A stretch of DNA of 47,325 nt from Comamonas sp. lk (GTDB taxonomy: Bacteria; Pseudomonadota; Gammaproteobacteria; Burkholderiales; Burkholderiaceae_C): positions 1 through 47,325 of the forward strand of contig CAMELV010000032.1 of the NCBI GenBank assembly GCA_945925985.1, given 5' to 3'. The notes beneath the pieces are model-generated. The model searched no databases. It was not told where the DNA came from and worked only from the letters and a program-made list of their open reading frames with translations. Made by a program: the position numbers and the translations under genes. Each line of letters begins with the position of its first letter. Position 1 is the first letter of the stretch. Shown piece by piece: positions 1-9,495 of this stretch.

Positions 1-1528
1 CGGTCTGCTGGAACAGCATCACGAACGGGCTGGTTTTGCGGAAATCAGACTGCATCTCCTCGTACATGACTTTGCGCTTGTTGGCATCGCGCTCCAACAC
101 CGCGGCATCGGCCTTCTTGGTCAACTCGGGGATGTCCCAGGCATTACGCCACGCCAAGGGCTTGGACTTGGCGGCATCGGAGTTGTCCGGGTTACGCACA
201 AAGGTGTCGGCATTGGTGTGCGGATCCCAGTAGTCGGCGCCCCACTGGCCAATGTAGATGTCGTGGGTGCGCGCGCGGTACTTGGTCAGCGTCTGCTTGC
301 CATCGCCCGGCAGGATTTCGACATCGATGCCAGCGCGCTTGGCGGTTTGCTGGAAGTTTTCTGTGATGCCCTGCACCGGCTGCGTGGTCCGCATGTCGAT
401 GGTCACCTTGAAGCCATTGGGCAGGCCAGCCTTGGCCAACAGCGCCTTGGCCTTGTCAACGTCCAGCTTGTAAGGCCGCTCGGTGCTGGCGCCCAACAGG
501 CCGACCGGCAGGAAGTTCTGGTGCACCACACCGATGTTCTTGATCAGCGTGTCGCCGATGGCGGCGTAGTCCACCAGCCATTTCAGGGCTTCACGCACCT
601 CGGGCTTGGCCAGGTTGGGGTTCTTCTGGTTCAGACTGAAGTAATACACCGTGCCCTTAGGCGTGGCCGTGGTTTTGATGTCCTTGTTGCTGGCCAGCGC
701 CGCCAGGTCTTGCGGCTGCAGGTTGCGGGCAATGTCGATGTCGCCTTTTTCCAGCAACAGACGCTGCGTCGCAGCCTCTTTGATGTGCCGGTAGATCACC
801 CGCGCCGGCTTGGACTTGTCGCCGTAGTAGTTGTCATTGCGCTCCAGGGCCACGATCTCATTGGCACGCCATTCGCGCAGCTTGAGTGCGCCCGAGCCGG
901 CGTAGTTGGTCTTGAGCCAACCGTAACCCAGGTCACCATTGACCTCCTTGGACATAACCAACTTCTTGTCCAAGATGGAGGCAACGTTGGCCGTGAGACA
1001 GTTGTAGACGAAGGTCGGCGCGTAGGACTTGTCGGTCTCCAGCGTCAGTGTCAGCGGCCCGGTTTGCTTGATCTTGTCCTTGACGTTTTCTTTGGTAAAG
1101 CCAAACTGAGTCATGATGAAGGCAGGGGTCTTGTCCAGCAGCACCGCACGCTGCAAGGAATAGACCACGTCTTCGGCCGTCAGTGCATTGCCGGAGGCGA
1201 ATTTCACACCGGGGCGCAATTCGAACGAGTAGGTCTTGCCGTCCGCCGACACCGACCATTTGGTGGCGACGTCAGCGACCAGTTTGGACGGATCGTTGAC
1301 GTCATAGCGCACCAGCCGGTCATACGAGTTGCCCATGATCTCGCCGGCCGAGATCTCAAACGCCTCGCCCGGGTCCATGGTGATGATGTCGTCGATGGCC
1401 CAGGCCACCACCACGGTGTCTTTGGGAGTGGCGGCAAACGCGGGCGAGAGGCTACTGCCAAACGCCAGAACGCAGGCTGCGGCAACGCCGAGCATGCGCC
1501 GGTTCAAAACAGGGGTGGAATGTCGCAT
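1..1528 (-). CDS. ABC transporter periplasmic dipeptide/oligopeptide-binding protein (SBP_bac_5), partial
   Basis: The reading frame is open from an ATG at 1528 down to the left edge, so about 509 N-terminal residues are present and the C-terminus lies outside the window. The start is followed by a signal peptide (MRHSTPVLNRRMLGVAAACV, then an Ala-rich stretch). Family 5 solute-binding features follow: a segment with MDPGEAFE, then ELRPGVKFASGNALTAEDVVY, and later GQWGADYWDPHTNAD, as in DppA/OppA-type proteins. It would bind a di- or oligopeptide in the periplasm and deliver it to an inner-membrane ABC permease, presumably encoded beyond the left edge. It lies 119 bp downstream of ddpX on the same strand, an order that resembles the E. 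coli ddpX-ddpA operon. The ligand could therefore be D-Ala-D-Ala, but that rests on context only. Confidence 0.88.
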   Translation of the reverse strand, partial: MRHSTPVLNRRMLGVAAACVLAFGSSLSPAFAATPKDTVVVAWAIDDIITMDPGEAFEISAGEIMGNSYDRLVRYDVNDPSKLVADVATKWSVSADGKTYSFELRPGVKFASGNALTAEDVVYSLQRAVLLDKTPAFIMTQFGFTKENVKDKIKQTGPLTLTLETDKSYAPTFVYNCLTANVASILDKKLVMSKEVNGDLGYGWLKTNYAGSGALKLREWRANEIVALERNDNYYGDKSKPARVIYRHIKEAATQRLLLEKGDIDIARNLQPQDLAALASNKDIKTTATPKGTVYYFSLNQKNPNLAKPEVREALKWLVDYAAIGDTLIKNIGVVHQNFLPVGLLGASTERPYKLDVDKAKALLAKAGLPNGFKVTIDMRTTQPVQGITENFQQTAKRAGIDVEILPGDGKQTLTKYRARTHDIYIGQWGADYWDPHTNADTFVRNPDNSDAAKSKPLAWRNAWDIPELTKKADAAVLERDANKRKVMYEEMQSDFRKTSPFVMLFQQT

Positions 1529-1604
1529 GGAGTGATCCTTAAATGTGTGAAACGAGCCGCAGCCGAAGACCGGCCCCGATGGCGGATTGCAGTTTATACC
1601 TAAC

Positions 1605-1635
1605 GCCCGGCTACCGGGAAAACCCTGTGCCGGGC
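1605..1635 (-). other. Intercistronic hairpin between ddpX and the binding-protein gene
   Basis: GCCCGGC (1605-1611) and GCCGGGC (1629-1635) form a perfect 7-bp stem around a 17-base loop. There is no T-run, so a strong intrinsic terminator is unlikely. A role in mRNA stability or partial attenuation between the enzyme gene and the highly expressed binding-protein gene is possible, but is an inference. Confidence 0.4.
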
Positions 1636-1647
1636 ATCAGCTGGGTA

Positions 1648-2226
1648 TCAGCCGGGCGCCATCGGGTTCAGCGCGCCCAGCCCAGCACTGCTGAGCAGCG
1701 GGTAATGCCCCGGCTCAGGCAAGGCGTAATGCCACCACTCATGGGGAATGTGGGCAAAGCCGGCGCCCTCCATGGTGCGCATCAGCAGCTGGCGATTGGC
1801 CTGCGCCTGGGCTGACACGGCGGGGTTAAAGTGGTGCGACAGCTGGGTCATGTCGTCAAAACCGCTGCCCATATCAAGCTCATCACCCTGGCCGTCGACC
1901 AGGGTTAGGTCCAGCGCGGTGCCACGGGTGTGGTTGGAGCCGATGGCCGGGTCGGCCACATAGGCGCGATCGGGGGCCGTGTCCCACAACAGCACCTGGG
2001 CCTCGTGCGGGCGAAAGGCGTCAAAAATCTTGAGGCGGCAACCGGCATCAGCCGCCAGGGCGACGGCCCGTCGCAGGCAGACCTCAGCATCCCGGTGCAA
2101 CAGGCACAGGGGCCGTGCATAAATCACCTGGCCCGCCACATTGTTGGGCGTGGCGTAAGCCAGGTCGATCACGACATGGTGGATTTGGGGGCTGATCAGC
2201 ACCAGGGGGTGGGGTAAAGCAGACAT
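1648..2226 (-). CDS. ddpX: D-alanyl-D-alanine dipeptidase (VanX/DdpX family)
   Basis: This 192-aa protein belongs to the zinc metallopeptidase family M15D, which hydrolyses D-Ala-D-Ala. The zinc signature SNHTRGTALDLTLV (SxHxxGxAxD type, about residues 97-110) and the EWWHY motif near residue 163, with its catalytic Glu and zinc-binding His, are both intact. The substrate-binding Arg lies in KIFDAFRPHEAQ. Length matches the family (about 185-200 aa) and no signal peptide is visible, so it should be cytoplasmic, as for E. coli DdpX. The ATG at 2226 is the natural start. The gene is first in a minus-strand pair with the peptide-binding protein, pointing to use of D-Ala-D-Ala from peptidoglycan turnover rather than vancomycin resistance. 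No vanA/vanH/vanS-like gene is nearby. Confidence 0.9.
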   Translation of the reverse strand: MSALPHPLVLISPQIHHVVIDLAYATPNNVAGQVIYARPLCLLHRDAEVCLRRAVALAADAGCRLKIFDAFRPHEAQVLLWDTAPDRAYVADPAIGSNHTRGTALDLTLVDGQGDELDMGSGFDDMTQLSHHFNPAVSAQAQANRQLLMRTMEGAGFAHIPHEWWHYALPEPGHYPLLSSAGLGALNPMAPG

Positions 2227-2281
2227 CGGAGGGGGCCCTTGGGCTGGGCCCGCTGGTGTTGAAACCAGGATTTTACCGAAT

Positions 2282-2336
2282 GTTTTAGGGCTCTAGCCCT
2301 TATGCAGCGGTCATTTCCAGCTATAGAAATGATAGT
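2282..2336. repeat. Comamonadaceae-type ATAGCT/CTAGAG intergenic repeat, copy 1
   Basis: Read on the minus strand, this segment has an ATAGCT-containing left part and a GGGCTAGAGCCCTAAAA right part. It resembles the copies at about 33685 and 38152. It lies in the 454-bp gene-free gap 2227-2680. The rest of that gap holds one paired-hairpin repeat (2495-2557) and nothing else I can recognise. Confidence 0.4.
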
Positions 2337-2494
2337 GAATTGGCGTCGGTCGCATCACGTCATTGCGCTCCCCACTGATGCCCTACTCGCCCGGGGTGGT
2401 CGCCCGGGCACCGACGAGGGCAGTTTAGGGAAGGTTCGTGACAGGCAGACGACAGGTTGGGTCGGTGGAAAGGATTGGCTGGCCGGTTAACCCT

Positions 2495-2557
2495 GTCGTC
2501 CTCGGCTCGACCGGGGACCCATGACTGCCTGGATTCCCGCCTGCGCGGGAATGACGG
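2495..2557. repeat. Paired-hairpin repeat with dRS3-like ATTCCC-N8-GGGAAT core, copy 1
   Basis: Positions 2533-2552 read ATTCCC, eight bases, GGGAAT. A second imperfect hairpin with a CGGCTCGACCGGGG-type sequence precedes it. The same two-hairpin layout, in the opposite orientation, occurs at 31454-31510. The ATTCCC-N8-GGGAAT format is that of the neisserial dRS3 repeat; whether the two are related is an inference. Confidence 0.6.
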
Positions 2558-2680
2558 GAGAGGGAGGGGATGGCGTGCCTGCTGCAGCGGCATCAAGGAG
2601 GAGCCCGCAGGGCGGGGGACAGCCGCGGAAGCAGGCACGCCAGCCCCGCCAACGCCAGCCGGCAACGAAAACCAGGCCCG

Positions 2681-3325
2681 TCACCAAAGCGGCAGCAGCT
2701 GACCATCCTGCAGACGCACCGCCCTAGAGGCCATCGCCCTCGCCTCCTGCTCATCGTGCGTCACCAGCAAAGTGGCCATGCCGGCAGCGGCAATGTGATG
2801 GCGGAACTCGTCGCGCAGACTCTGGCGCAGCTCGGCGTCAAGTGCCGAAAACGGCTCATCAAGCAGCAGCGAACGCGGTGCGGTGATCAGGGCTCGCGCT
2901 AGGGCCACCCGTTGCTGCTCGCCACCCGACAGGGTCCAGACCTGCTGCCCGGCTTGCGCCGCCAGGCCGAAGCGCGCCAACATGGCGGCGGCCTGCAGTC
3001 GCGCCTGCGCGCGGGACAGGCGCTGCTCCACCAGACCAAAGGCCACGTTGTCGAGCACATTCAGGTGGGGGAACAGCGCAAAATCCTGAAACATCAGAGC
3101 AAATCCGCGCCGCTCGGGCGGCTGCTGGGTGATGTCCTGACCGTTAAACCAGACGCTGCCCTGGTCGGCCGGCTCCAGCCCAGCCACGATCTTGAGCAGG
3201 GTGCTCTTGCCGCAACCCGACGGCCCGAGCAGGGCCACGATCTCGCCCGGCGCGATGCGCAGGCTCAGGTCCTGCGCCAGTACCCGAGGGCCAAACTGTT
3301 TGTGAATATGGCGCAGTTCAAGCAT
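2681..3325 (-). CDS. thiQ: Thiamine ABC transporter ATP-binding protein
   Basis: This 214-aa ABC ATPase has an intact Walker A (GPSGCGKST, about residues 34-42), a Q-loop (MFQDFALFPH), the signature LSGGEQQR, Walker B LLLDEPFSALD and a switch histidine in LLVTHDEQEA. On its own it could serve any spermidine/iron/thiamine-type importer. The assignment to thiamine comes from the operon: it is third after thiB and thiP, overlaps the 3' end of thiP by 8 bp, and the unit starts with a TPP riboswitch. Length fits ThiQ (about 215-235 aa), which lacks the C-terminal regulatory domain of PotA-like ATPases. It would act on the cytoplasmic face of the membrane to drive uptake of thiamine or its phosphates. 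Confidence 0.88.
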   Translation of the reverse strand: MLELRHIHKQFGPRVLAQDLSLRIAPGEIVALLGPSGCGKSTLLKIVAGLEPADQGSVWFNGQDITQQPPERRGFALMFQDFALFPHLNVLDNVAFGLVEQRLSRAQARLQAAAMLARFGLAAQAGQQVWTLSGGEQQRVALARALITAPRSLLLDEPFSALDAELRQSLRDEFRHHIAAAGMATLLVTHDEQEARAMASRAVRLQDGQLLPLW

Positions 3326-4919
3326 GGGCCAGCTTCCTTGATGGCCTGTTGGTCGGCCCGTTCACCGAGCCTTGTCGCGCCGGCCACTCAATCAGCACAA
3401 ACACCAGCAGCGCCAGGGCCATCAGCAGGCAGGCCAGCACCAGCGCTGCGTCGCGATTGGCGGCGCCGGGGCGCCCCAGCCGCTCGTAAATCAGGGTGGT
3501 AAGCGTGGCCCATTCGGGGCGCGACAAAAACAACGTCACCGCAAACTCGCCCACCGCGCTGGCGGCGGCAAAGGCCATGCCCCGGCGCAGCGCCGGACGC
3601 AACAGCGGCAGGGTCACACGCCACAGGGTACGCCAGGGACCTGCGCCCAGATTGCGCGAGGCCTGGGCCAACTGCGGCGGCAGACTGTCCAGCCCGGCAG
3701 TGAGGGACTGGGTGACAAATGGATAGGCCAGCAGGGCATAGGCCGCCAGCAGCAGCGGCAGGCTGGCGGTCCAGCTGGGATAGAGCAGCAACAGGCCAAA
3801 AGCCACCGTCACCGGCGACACCACAAAGGGCAGGTAACTGGCCGTGCGCCACAGCAAGCCCGACCGCGCCGACAGGGCATGGGCCAGCCCGATCAACGTG
3901 GCAAACAGCAGCGCCAGGGCCGAGAAGCGCAGGGTGTTCCAGAGTGCCGCCAAGGTGTCTGGTGCCAGCAACTCAGCCCAGGCCGCCGGCCCGGCCAGCA
4001 GCGCGCGCCAGACGATGGCCAGCAGGGGTGCGGCGCAGACCAGCAGCAGCACCGACAGTGCTGCGGCCAGGGCCAGCCACTGAGCCAGCCCGCGTGGCGC
4101 GCGGCGTGGCACCGGCTCGACACGGGCCGGCGCGCCCAGACGCCGCACAAGCCCGGCATACAGCAACGCCACGCCACCGGTCAGCAGCAGCATGGCCAGG
4201 GCCAGTGCGCTGGCTTCGGCCAGCTTAAGCTCGTGCGCCACCAGGGTGTAGATTTCGACCTCGACCGTGGCATAGCGCTGACCGCCCAACACCAAAGCCA
4301 GCCCAAAGCCGGCAAAACAGTACAAAAACACCAGGCACAGGCTAGATGCCAGCCAGGGGGCAATCGCCGGCCACTCAATGCGCCAAAAGGCCCGCCAGGG
4401 CGTGGCTCCGAGTGAACGGGCCGCGGCCAATTGGCTCGCGCTAACCCGCTCCAGCGCCTCCACGGCAGCACGCACCACGAGGCACAGGTTGAAAAACAGG
4501 TTGCCATAAAGGAGCAGCCAGGGCGTGCCCTGCAAGTCCAGGCCCAGCAGGCCGCCCAACAAGCCCTGTGGGCCCCACAGTGCCAGCACGCCGATGGCTG
4601 CCACCAGGGTGGGCACCACAAAGGGCAGCATCAGCAGGCGCAGGCTCAGTGCCCGGCCCGCAAATTCAAAACGCGCCAGCACCCAGGCCACCGGCAGCCC
4701 CAGCGCCAAAGCTGCCACGCAAGTCGCCACCGCTTGCAGCACCGACCAGCCCACGCGCCAGCGCAGGTAATCGTCCTGCCACATCTGCCACAGCGACGGC
4801 GCAGCCTGACCCACACCGCCCCACCCTTCCAGCGACAGGCGCAGCAAGGGCGCCACCAACAACAGCAGCAACGCCACCAAAGGCAGTGCCGCCAACCACG
4901 CTAGGCTCCGGCCTTTCAT
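3318..4919 (-). CDS. thiP: Thiamine ABC transporter permease
   Basis: This is a double-length permease of 533 aa with two BPD_transp_1 halves. Each half has about six membrane segments and an EAA-type loop ([20 protein letters not shown] in the first half, [19 protein letters not shown] in the second). This fused layout is typical of ThiP (536 aa in E. coli). I start at the ATG at 4919 ([14 protein letters not shown]), 32 bp after the thiB stop, because it leads straight into the first membrane helix. An upstream start at 4988 would add 23 polar residues and overlap thiB. The gene sits between thiB and thiQ in a riboswitch-controlled operon. Confidence 0.87.
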   Translation of the reverse strand: MKGRSLAWLAALPLVALLLLLVAPLLRLSLEGWGGVGQAAPSLWQMWQDDYLRWRVGWSVLQAVATCVAALALGLPVAWVLARFEFAGRALSLRLLMLPFVVPTLVAAIGVLALWGPQGLLGGLLGLDLQGTPWLLLYGNLFFNLCLVVRAAVEALERVSASQLAAARSLGATPWRAFWRIEWPAIAPWLASSLCLVFLYCFAGFGLALVLGGQRYATVEVEIYTLVAHELKLAEASALALAMLLLTGGVALLYAGLVRRLGAPARVEPVPRRAPRGLAQWLALAAALSVLLLVCAAPLLAIVWRALLAGPAAWAELLAPDTLAALWNTLRFSALALLFATLIGLAHALSARSGLLWRTASYLPFVVSPVTVAFGLLLLYPSWTASLPLLLAAYALLAYPFVTQSLTAGLDSLPPQLAQASRNLGAGPWRTLWRVTLPLLRPALRRGMAFAAASAVGEFAVTLFLSRPEWATLTTLIYERLGRPGAANRDAALVLACLLMALALLVFVLIEWPARQGSVNGPTNRPSRKLAHA

Positions 4920-4951
4920 GGCCTGCCCGGCTGGTGCGGCACCATTGGCAT

Positions 4952-5980
4952 TTACTTGAGCACGACCTGGGTCCAGCGACTGACCCACTGGGCGCCTTTG
5001 TCAGCAATCGCCTCGGCGCTCAGGCTGTCATGGGCCGTGGGCTCGGGCCCGTGGCGCATCACCTCGGCCCGCGGCGTACTCTGCTCCACCGGGAACATCC
5101 ACATGCTGGTCTGCAACGCTGTTTGTACCGGCGCAGAACGCAAGAAATCGATGAATTTGGCCGCTGCCGCGCGTTGCCCGCCACCCTTGACCAAGGCCAC
5201 TCCCTCCACCTGGCGGAACACGCCGCCCTTGAGAAACAGGTTGCCGGTGGGCGACTCGATGAGCTTGTCCTTGCTGTAGAACACCTCGGCCGCGGGGCTG
5301 GTGGCGTAGCTCACCACCACGGGGTGTTTGCCGCCATTGCGGCTGAAGTCGGTGTTGTAGGCCTCGCTCCAGCCCTTGGTCACCTTCAGGCCATTGGCGC
5401 GCATTTTGGCCCACCACTCAAAGGCTTTTTCTTCACCCAAGCCCGCCACTGTGGCCAGTAAAAAGGCATAGCCCGGGCTGGAGGTGGCGGGGTTTTGCAC
5501 CAGCAGCCAGTTGCGGTAGGGGGCTTGCGTCAGGTCGTCCAGGGTCTTGGGCAGGGGCACGCCGCTTTTGGCGACCCAGGCCTTGTCGTAGTTCAGGTTG
5601 ACATAGCCGTAGTCCACCGGCACCACGCCGTGTCCCAGCGCGAGGGACACCGGGCCGTGCAGCGCGGCGTTGGGAAAGGGCTCGATCACCTGAGCGGCCT
5701 GGGCCTTGAACACCAGCGCGTTGTCGATACCAAACACCACATCGGCCACCGGCTGGGCACGGGTAAGGATCAACTTGTTGAGCATCTCGCCGGCGTCTCC
5801 GCCCTTGATGAGGCTGAGCTTGACGTTGGACTGCGTCTCAAACTGCGCCAGCATGGGCTTGGGCAGGGAGAAGGAACTGTGCACCATGACGCGCAGCTCG
5901 TCGGGTGCCGCCTGGGCTGACACAGTGGCTGTCAACGCTGCTAATGCGAGCAGCCCCAAAGAAAAAATCCGCTTGTTCAT
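4952..5980 (-). CDS. thiB: Periplasmic thiamine-binding protein
   Basis: This 342-aa secreted solute-binding protein starts at the ATG at 5980 (MNKRIFSLGLLALAALTATVSAQAAP), preceded by an AAAGGAC ribosome-binding site. A TTG at 5995 would place the start upstream of that site and is rejected. The N-terminus is a clear signal peptide ending at AQA. The body resembles ThiB of the extracellular solute-binding family 1: ELRVMVHSSFSLPKP, then DVVFGIDNALVFKAQ, then PYRNWLLVQNPATSSPGYAFL, the last being the ThiB-type ligand-loop region. It would capture thiamine, TMP or TPP in the periplasm for ThiPQ. Its leader carries the TPP riboswitch, so expression should fall when TPP is plentiful. Confidence 0.9.
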   Translation of the reverse strand: MNKRIFSLGLLALAALTATVSAQAAPDELRVMVHSSFSLPKPMLAQFETQSNVKLSLIKGGDAGEMLNKLILTRAQPVADVVFGIDNALVFKAQAAQVIEPFPNAALHGPVSLALGHGVVPVDYGYVNLNYDKAWVAKSGVPLPKTLDDLTQAPYRNWLLVQNPATSSPGYAFLLATVAGLGEEKAFEWWAKMRANGLKVTKGWSEAYNTDFSRNGGKHPVVVSYATSPAAEVFYSKDKLIESPTGNLFLKGGVFRQVEGVALVKGGGQRAAAAKFIDFLRSAPVQTALQTSMWMFPVEQSTPRAEVMRHGPEPTAHDSLSAEAIADKGAQWVSRWTQVVLK

Positions 5981-5996
5981 GGCTTGTCCTTTCAAT

Positions 5997-6012
5997 GCGC
6001 CAGTGGGGGCGC
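5997..6012 (-). promoter_or_regulatory. Hairpin in the thiB leader just before the ribosome-binding site
   Basis: GCGCC (5997-6001) and GGCGC (6008-6012) form a 5-bp GC stem with a 6-base loop. In the mRNA it lies a few bases before the AAAGGAC site of thiB and downstream of the TPP aptamer. It may be part of the riboswitch expression platform, acting on translation initiation; this is an inference from position. Confidence 0.4.
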
Positions 6013-6052
6013 AATGAGTTGGGGAAAGCCAGAATTGGCGGACCTTGCTCCT

Positions 6053-6133
6053 TCACGCTCCCTACGCTGGCATGACCCAGATCAGGTGTGTGGGGTATTT
6101 CTCAGTCTGCCTTGCGCCAGACACCCCCGGTGA
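6053..6133 (-). ncRNA. TPP riboswitch (THI element)
   Basis: On the minus strand the segment runs from TCACCGGGGGTGTC through CTGAGAAATACCC and ACCTGATCTGGGTCATGCC to AGCGTAGGGA and GTGA. These are the conserved THI-box blocks: the CTGAGA in the pyrimidine-sensing arm, and CCTGAT plus GCGTAGGGA in the pyrophosphate-sensing arm. The outer TCAC/GTGA ends can close helix P1. It lies 72 bp upstream of the thiB start codon and should lower thiBPQ expression when TPP is bound. In proteobacteria this usually works on translation initiation; no T-tract terminator is seen here. Confidence 0.95.
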
Positions 6134-6149
6134 CAAAGTCAGTATACGC

Positions 6150-7517
<1,368 letters not shown>

Positions 7518-7531
7518 TCAATTGTAGATTT

Positions 7532-8497
7532 TCAGAGTGTTGCGGCGTTAAGCGAGGCTGGATCCAGGTTGGCGCCGCACAGGATCAGGCACACCGTCTC
7601 GTCGGGCTTGGGCACATAGGCACCGGTCTGCAAGGCGGCCAGGCCCAGCGCAGCGGCCGGCTCCACCGCCAGTTTGAGTTCTTGCCACAGCCACAGCTGG
7701 GCGGCACGAATGGCATCATCGGGCAGCAGCAGTGCGTCTTTGACGTGACGCTGGGTCACGGCCCAGGAGATATCGCCAATGCGTTTGGCCCCCAGCGAAT
7801 CAGCCGCCACGCCACTCACCGCCACATCCACCGGCGTGCCGGCGGCGCGTGCGCTGTGCAGCGTGGGCGCCAGATCGGGCTCCAACGCCACCACCCGGGA
7901 CCGCTGTTCAAACCAGGACGCCAAGCCACCAATCAAACCGCCGCCACCGACACTGACCAGCACGCTGCCGGGCGGCCCGGCCTGGGCCTCGATCTCAGCG
8001 CCGAGTGTGGCCGCACCGGCCACCACCTCCACCTGGTCGTAAGCGTGCATCAGCATCGCGCCGCTAACCCGCTGGCGCTCCAGACAGGCTTCATAGGCCT
8101 GGGTATAACCTTCACCTGCCACGGTCACTGCCGCGCCGAGCTGGCGCAGCCGATCGCGCTTGGCCTGGCTGGAGACGGCCGATACAAACACCTCGCAGGG
8201 CACGCCCAGCGCCTGCGCCGCCGCCGCAGCGGCAATGCCCGCGTTGCCACCAGAGGCAATGACCACGCCGGCAGCGGGAATCGGCTGGGCCAGCATGCGG
8301 TTGAGCATGCCGCGCGCCTTGAAGCTGCCGCCCACCTGCAGGTGCTCGAGCTTGAGCCAGACCTGGGCGCAGTCCACGCCCATCGCCCGGCCACTCAGCT
8401 GCCACAGTGGCGTTTCACGCAAAAAGTGCCTCCAGCCCTTGTCCAGCCTACTTATTGCGCTATCAATATCAGAGCGTTTGATGTCAGTTTGGGTCAT
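7532..8497 (-). CDS. Threonine/serine dehydratase-like PLP enzyme
   Basis: This 321-aa fold-type II PLP enzyme resembles threonine dehydratase and serine racemase. The PLP lysine is in GGSFKARGM (Lys60), the asparagine motif in ASGGNAGIAAA, and the phosphate-binding glycine loop is VGGGGLIGGL. The likely reaction is deamination of L-threonine or L-serine to a 2-oxo acid and ammonia. It lacks the C-terminal ACT regulatory domain of biosynthetic IlvA and is about the size of catabolic TdcB (329 aa). Exact substrate preference cannot be read from sequence. It sits 20 bp downstream of ispH and 17 bp upstream of serS, so it is probably cotranscribed with both. Confidence 0.82.
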   Translation of the reverse strand: MTQTDIKRSDIDSAISRLDKGWRHFLRETPLWQLSGRAMGVDCAQVWLKLEHLQVGGSFKARGMLNRMLAQPIPAAGVVIASGGNAGIAAAAAAQALGVPCEVFVSAVSSQAKRDRLRQLGAAVTVAGEGYTQAYEACLERQRVSGAMLMHAYDQVEVVAGAATLGAEIEAQAGPPGSVLVSVGGGGLIGGLASWFEQRSRVVALEPDLAPTLHSARAAGTPVDVAVSGVAADSLGAKRIGDISWAVTQRHVKDALLLPDDAIRAAQLWLWQELKLAVEPAAALGLAALQTGAYVPKPDETVCLILCGANLDPASLNAATL

Positions 8498-8517
8498 GGT
8501 GTTGGCCTGTGGGTGAG

Positions 8518-9495
8518 TTAGTTGGAAGCGTCACCGCCGCCGTCGGCTTTGAGGCCTTTCGGTAGCGGAAACTTGATGGTCTCCTGGATGCCGTCCATTT
8601 TGCGTACAGACACCGCGCCCAGCGCCTTGATGCGGTCGATCACCTGGCGCACCAGAATCTCGGGCGCCGAGGCACCGGCCGTCAGGCCCACGCGCTGGCG
8701 GCCGCTAAACCACTCGGCCTGCAGTTCCTCGGCGTTGTCGACCATGTAACTCTCAGTACCGAGCTTGCGCGCCACCTCACGCAAGCGGTTGCTGTTGGAG
8801 CTGGTGGGGCTGCCCACCACAATCACCACGTCCACCTGCGGGCTCATCAGCTTGACCGCATCCTGCCGGTTCTGGGTGGCATAGCAAATATCCTGCTGCT
8901 TGGGCTCGCGCACCTGCGGGAAGCGGGCCTTGACCGCTGCCGCAATGGCCGCAGCGTCGTCCATGCTGAGTGTGGTTTGCGTCACCAGCGCCAGCCGCAC
9001 GGTCTGCGCCGGCTGCACCCGCTCGACATCGGCCACGTCTTCCACCAGGTGGATGCCGCTGTCGAGCTGGCCCATGGTGCCTTCCACCTCGGGGTGGCCC
9101 TTGTGGCCGATCATGATGAACTCAAAGCCCTCTTTGTGCAGCTTGGCCACCTCCACATGCACCTTGGTCACCAGCGGGCACGTGGCATCAAAGATGCGAA
9201 AGCCGCGCGCCGCCGCCTCGTCCTGCACAGCCCGGCTCACGCCATGGGCCGAAAACACCAGCGTGGCGCCCGGTGGCACATCGTTCAGGTCTTCAATAAA
9301 AATGGCGCCCTTGGTTTTGAGGTCGTTCACCACATAGGTGTTGTGCACGATTTCATGGCGCACGTAGATCGGCGACCCAAATTTGTGCAGGGCTCGCTCG
9401 ACGATCTCGATGGCGCGGTCCACGCCGGCGCAAAAGCCGCGTGGTTCAGCCAGCAGGATTTCCTGCGGCAGGATGGGCCCGGTGCCGGCGCTCAC
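8518..9495 (-). CDS. ispH: 4-hydroxy-3-methylbut-2-enyl diphosphate reductase
   Basis: IspH (LytB) catalyses the last step of the MEP isoprenoid pathway, reducing HMBPP to IPP and DMAPP with an iron-sulfur cluster. All three cluster cysteines are visible: EPRGFCAGVDRA (about Cys22), FDATCPLVTKVH and DICYATQNRQDA. The HxxH-type motif IGHKGHPEVEGTMGQ and the SSNSNRL substrate-binding segment are also intact. At 325 aa it matches the usual 310-330 aa. The start is a GTG at 9495 inside a GTGA overlap with the fkpB stop codon, which indicates translational coupling. The fkpB-ispH pair is common in proteobacteria, including E. coli. Confidence 0.97.
   Translation of the reverse strand: MSAGTGPILPQEILLAEPRGFCAGVDRAIEIVERALHKFGSPIYVRHEIVHNTYVVNDLKTKGAIFIEDLNDVPPGATLVFSAHGVSRAVQDEAAARGFRIFDATCPLVTKVHVEVAKLHKEGFEFIMIGHKGHPEVEGTMGQLDSGIHLVEDVADVERVQPAQTVRLALVTQTTLSMDDAAAIAAAVKARFPQVREPKQQDICYATQNRQDAVKLMSPQVDVVIVVGSPTSSNSNRLREVARKLGTESYMVDNAEELQAEWFSGRQRVGLTAGASAPEILVRQVIDRIKALGAVSVRKMDGIQETIKFPLPKGLKADGGGDASN

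Noticed and set aside
218..1603. 461-aa plus-strand open frame
   Set aside because: It is antisense to the peptide-binding protein, whose minus-strand frame gives a clear signal peptide and family 5 motifs. The plus-strand product has no recognisable domain.
2302..2727. Small open frames in the ddpX-thiQ gap
   Set aside because: They run through the hairpin repeats, have no ribosome-binding sites and no family resemblance.
4920..4988. Upstream start for thiP at 4988
   Set aside because: It would overlap thiB and add 23 polar residues before the first helix; the ATG at 4919 gives the usual ThiP length and N-terminus.
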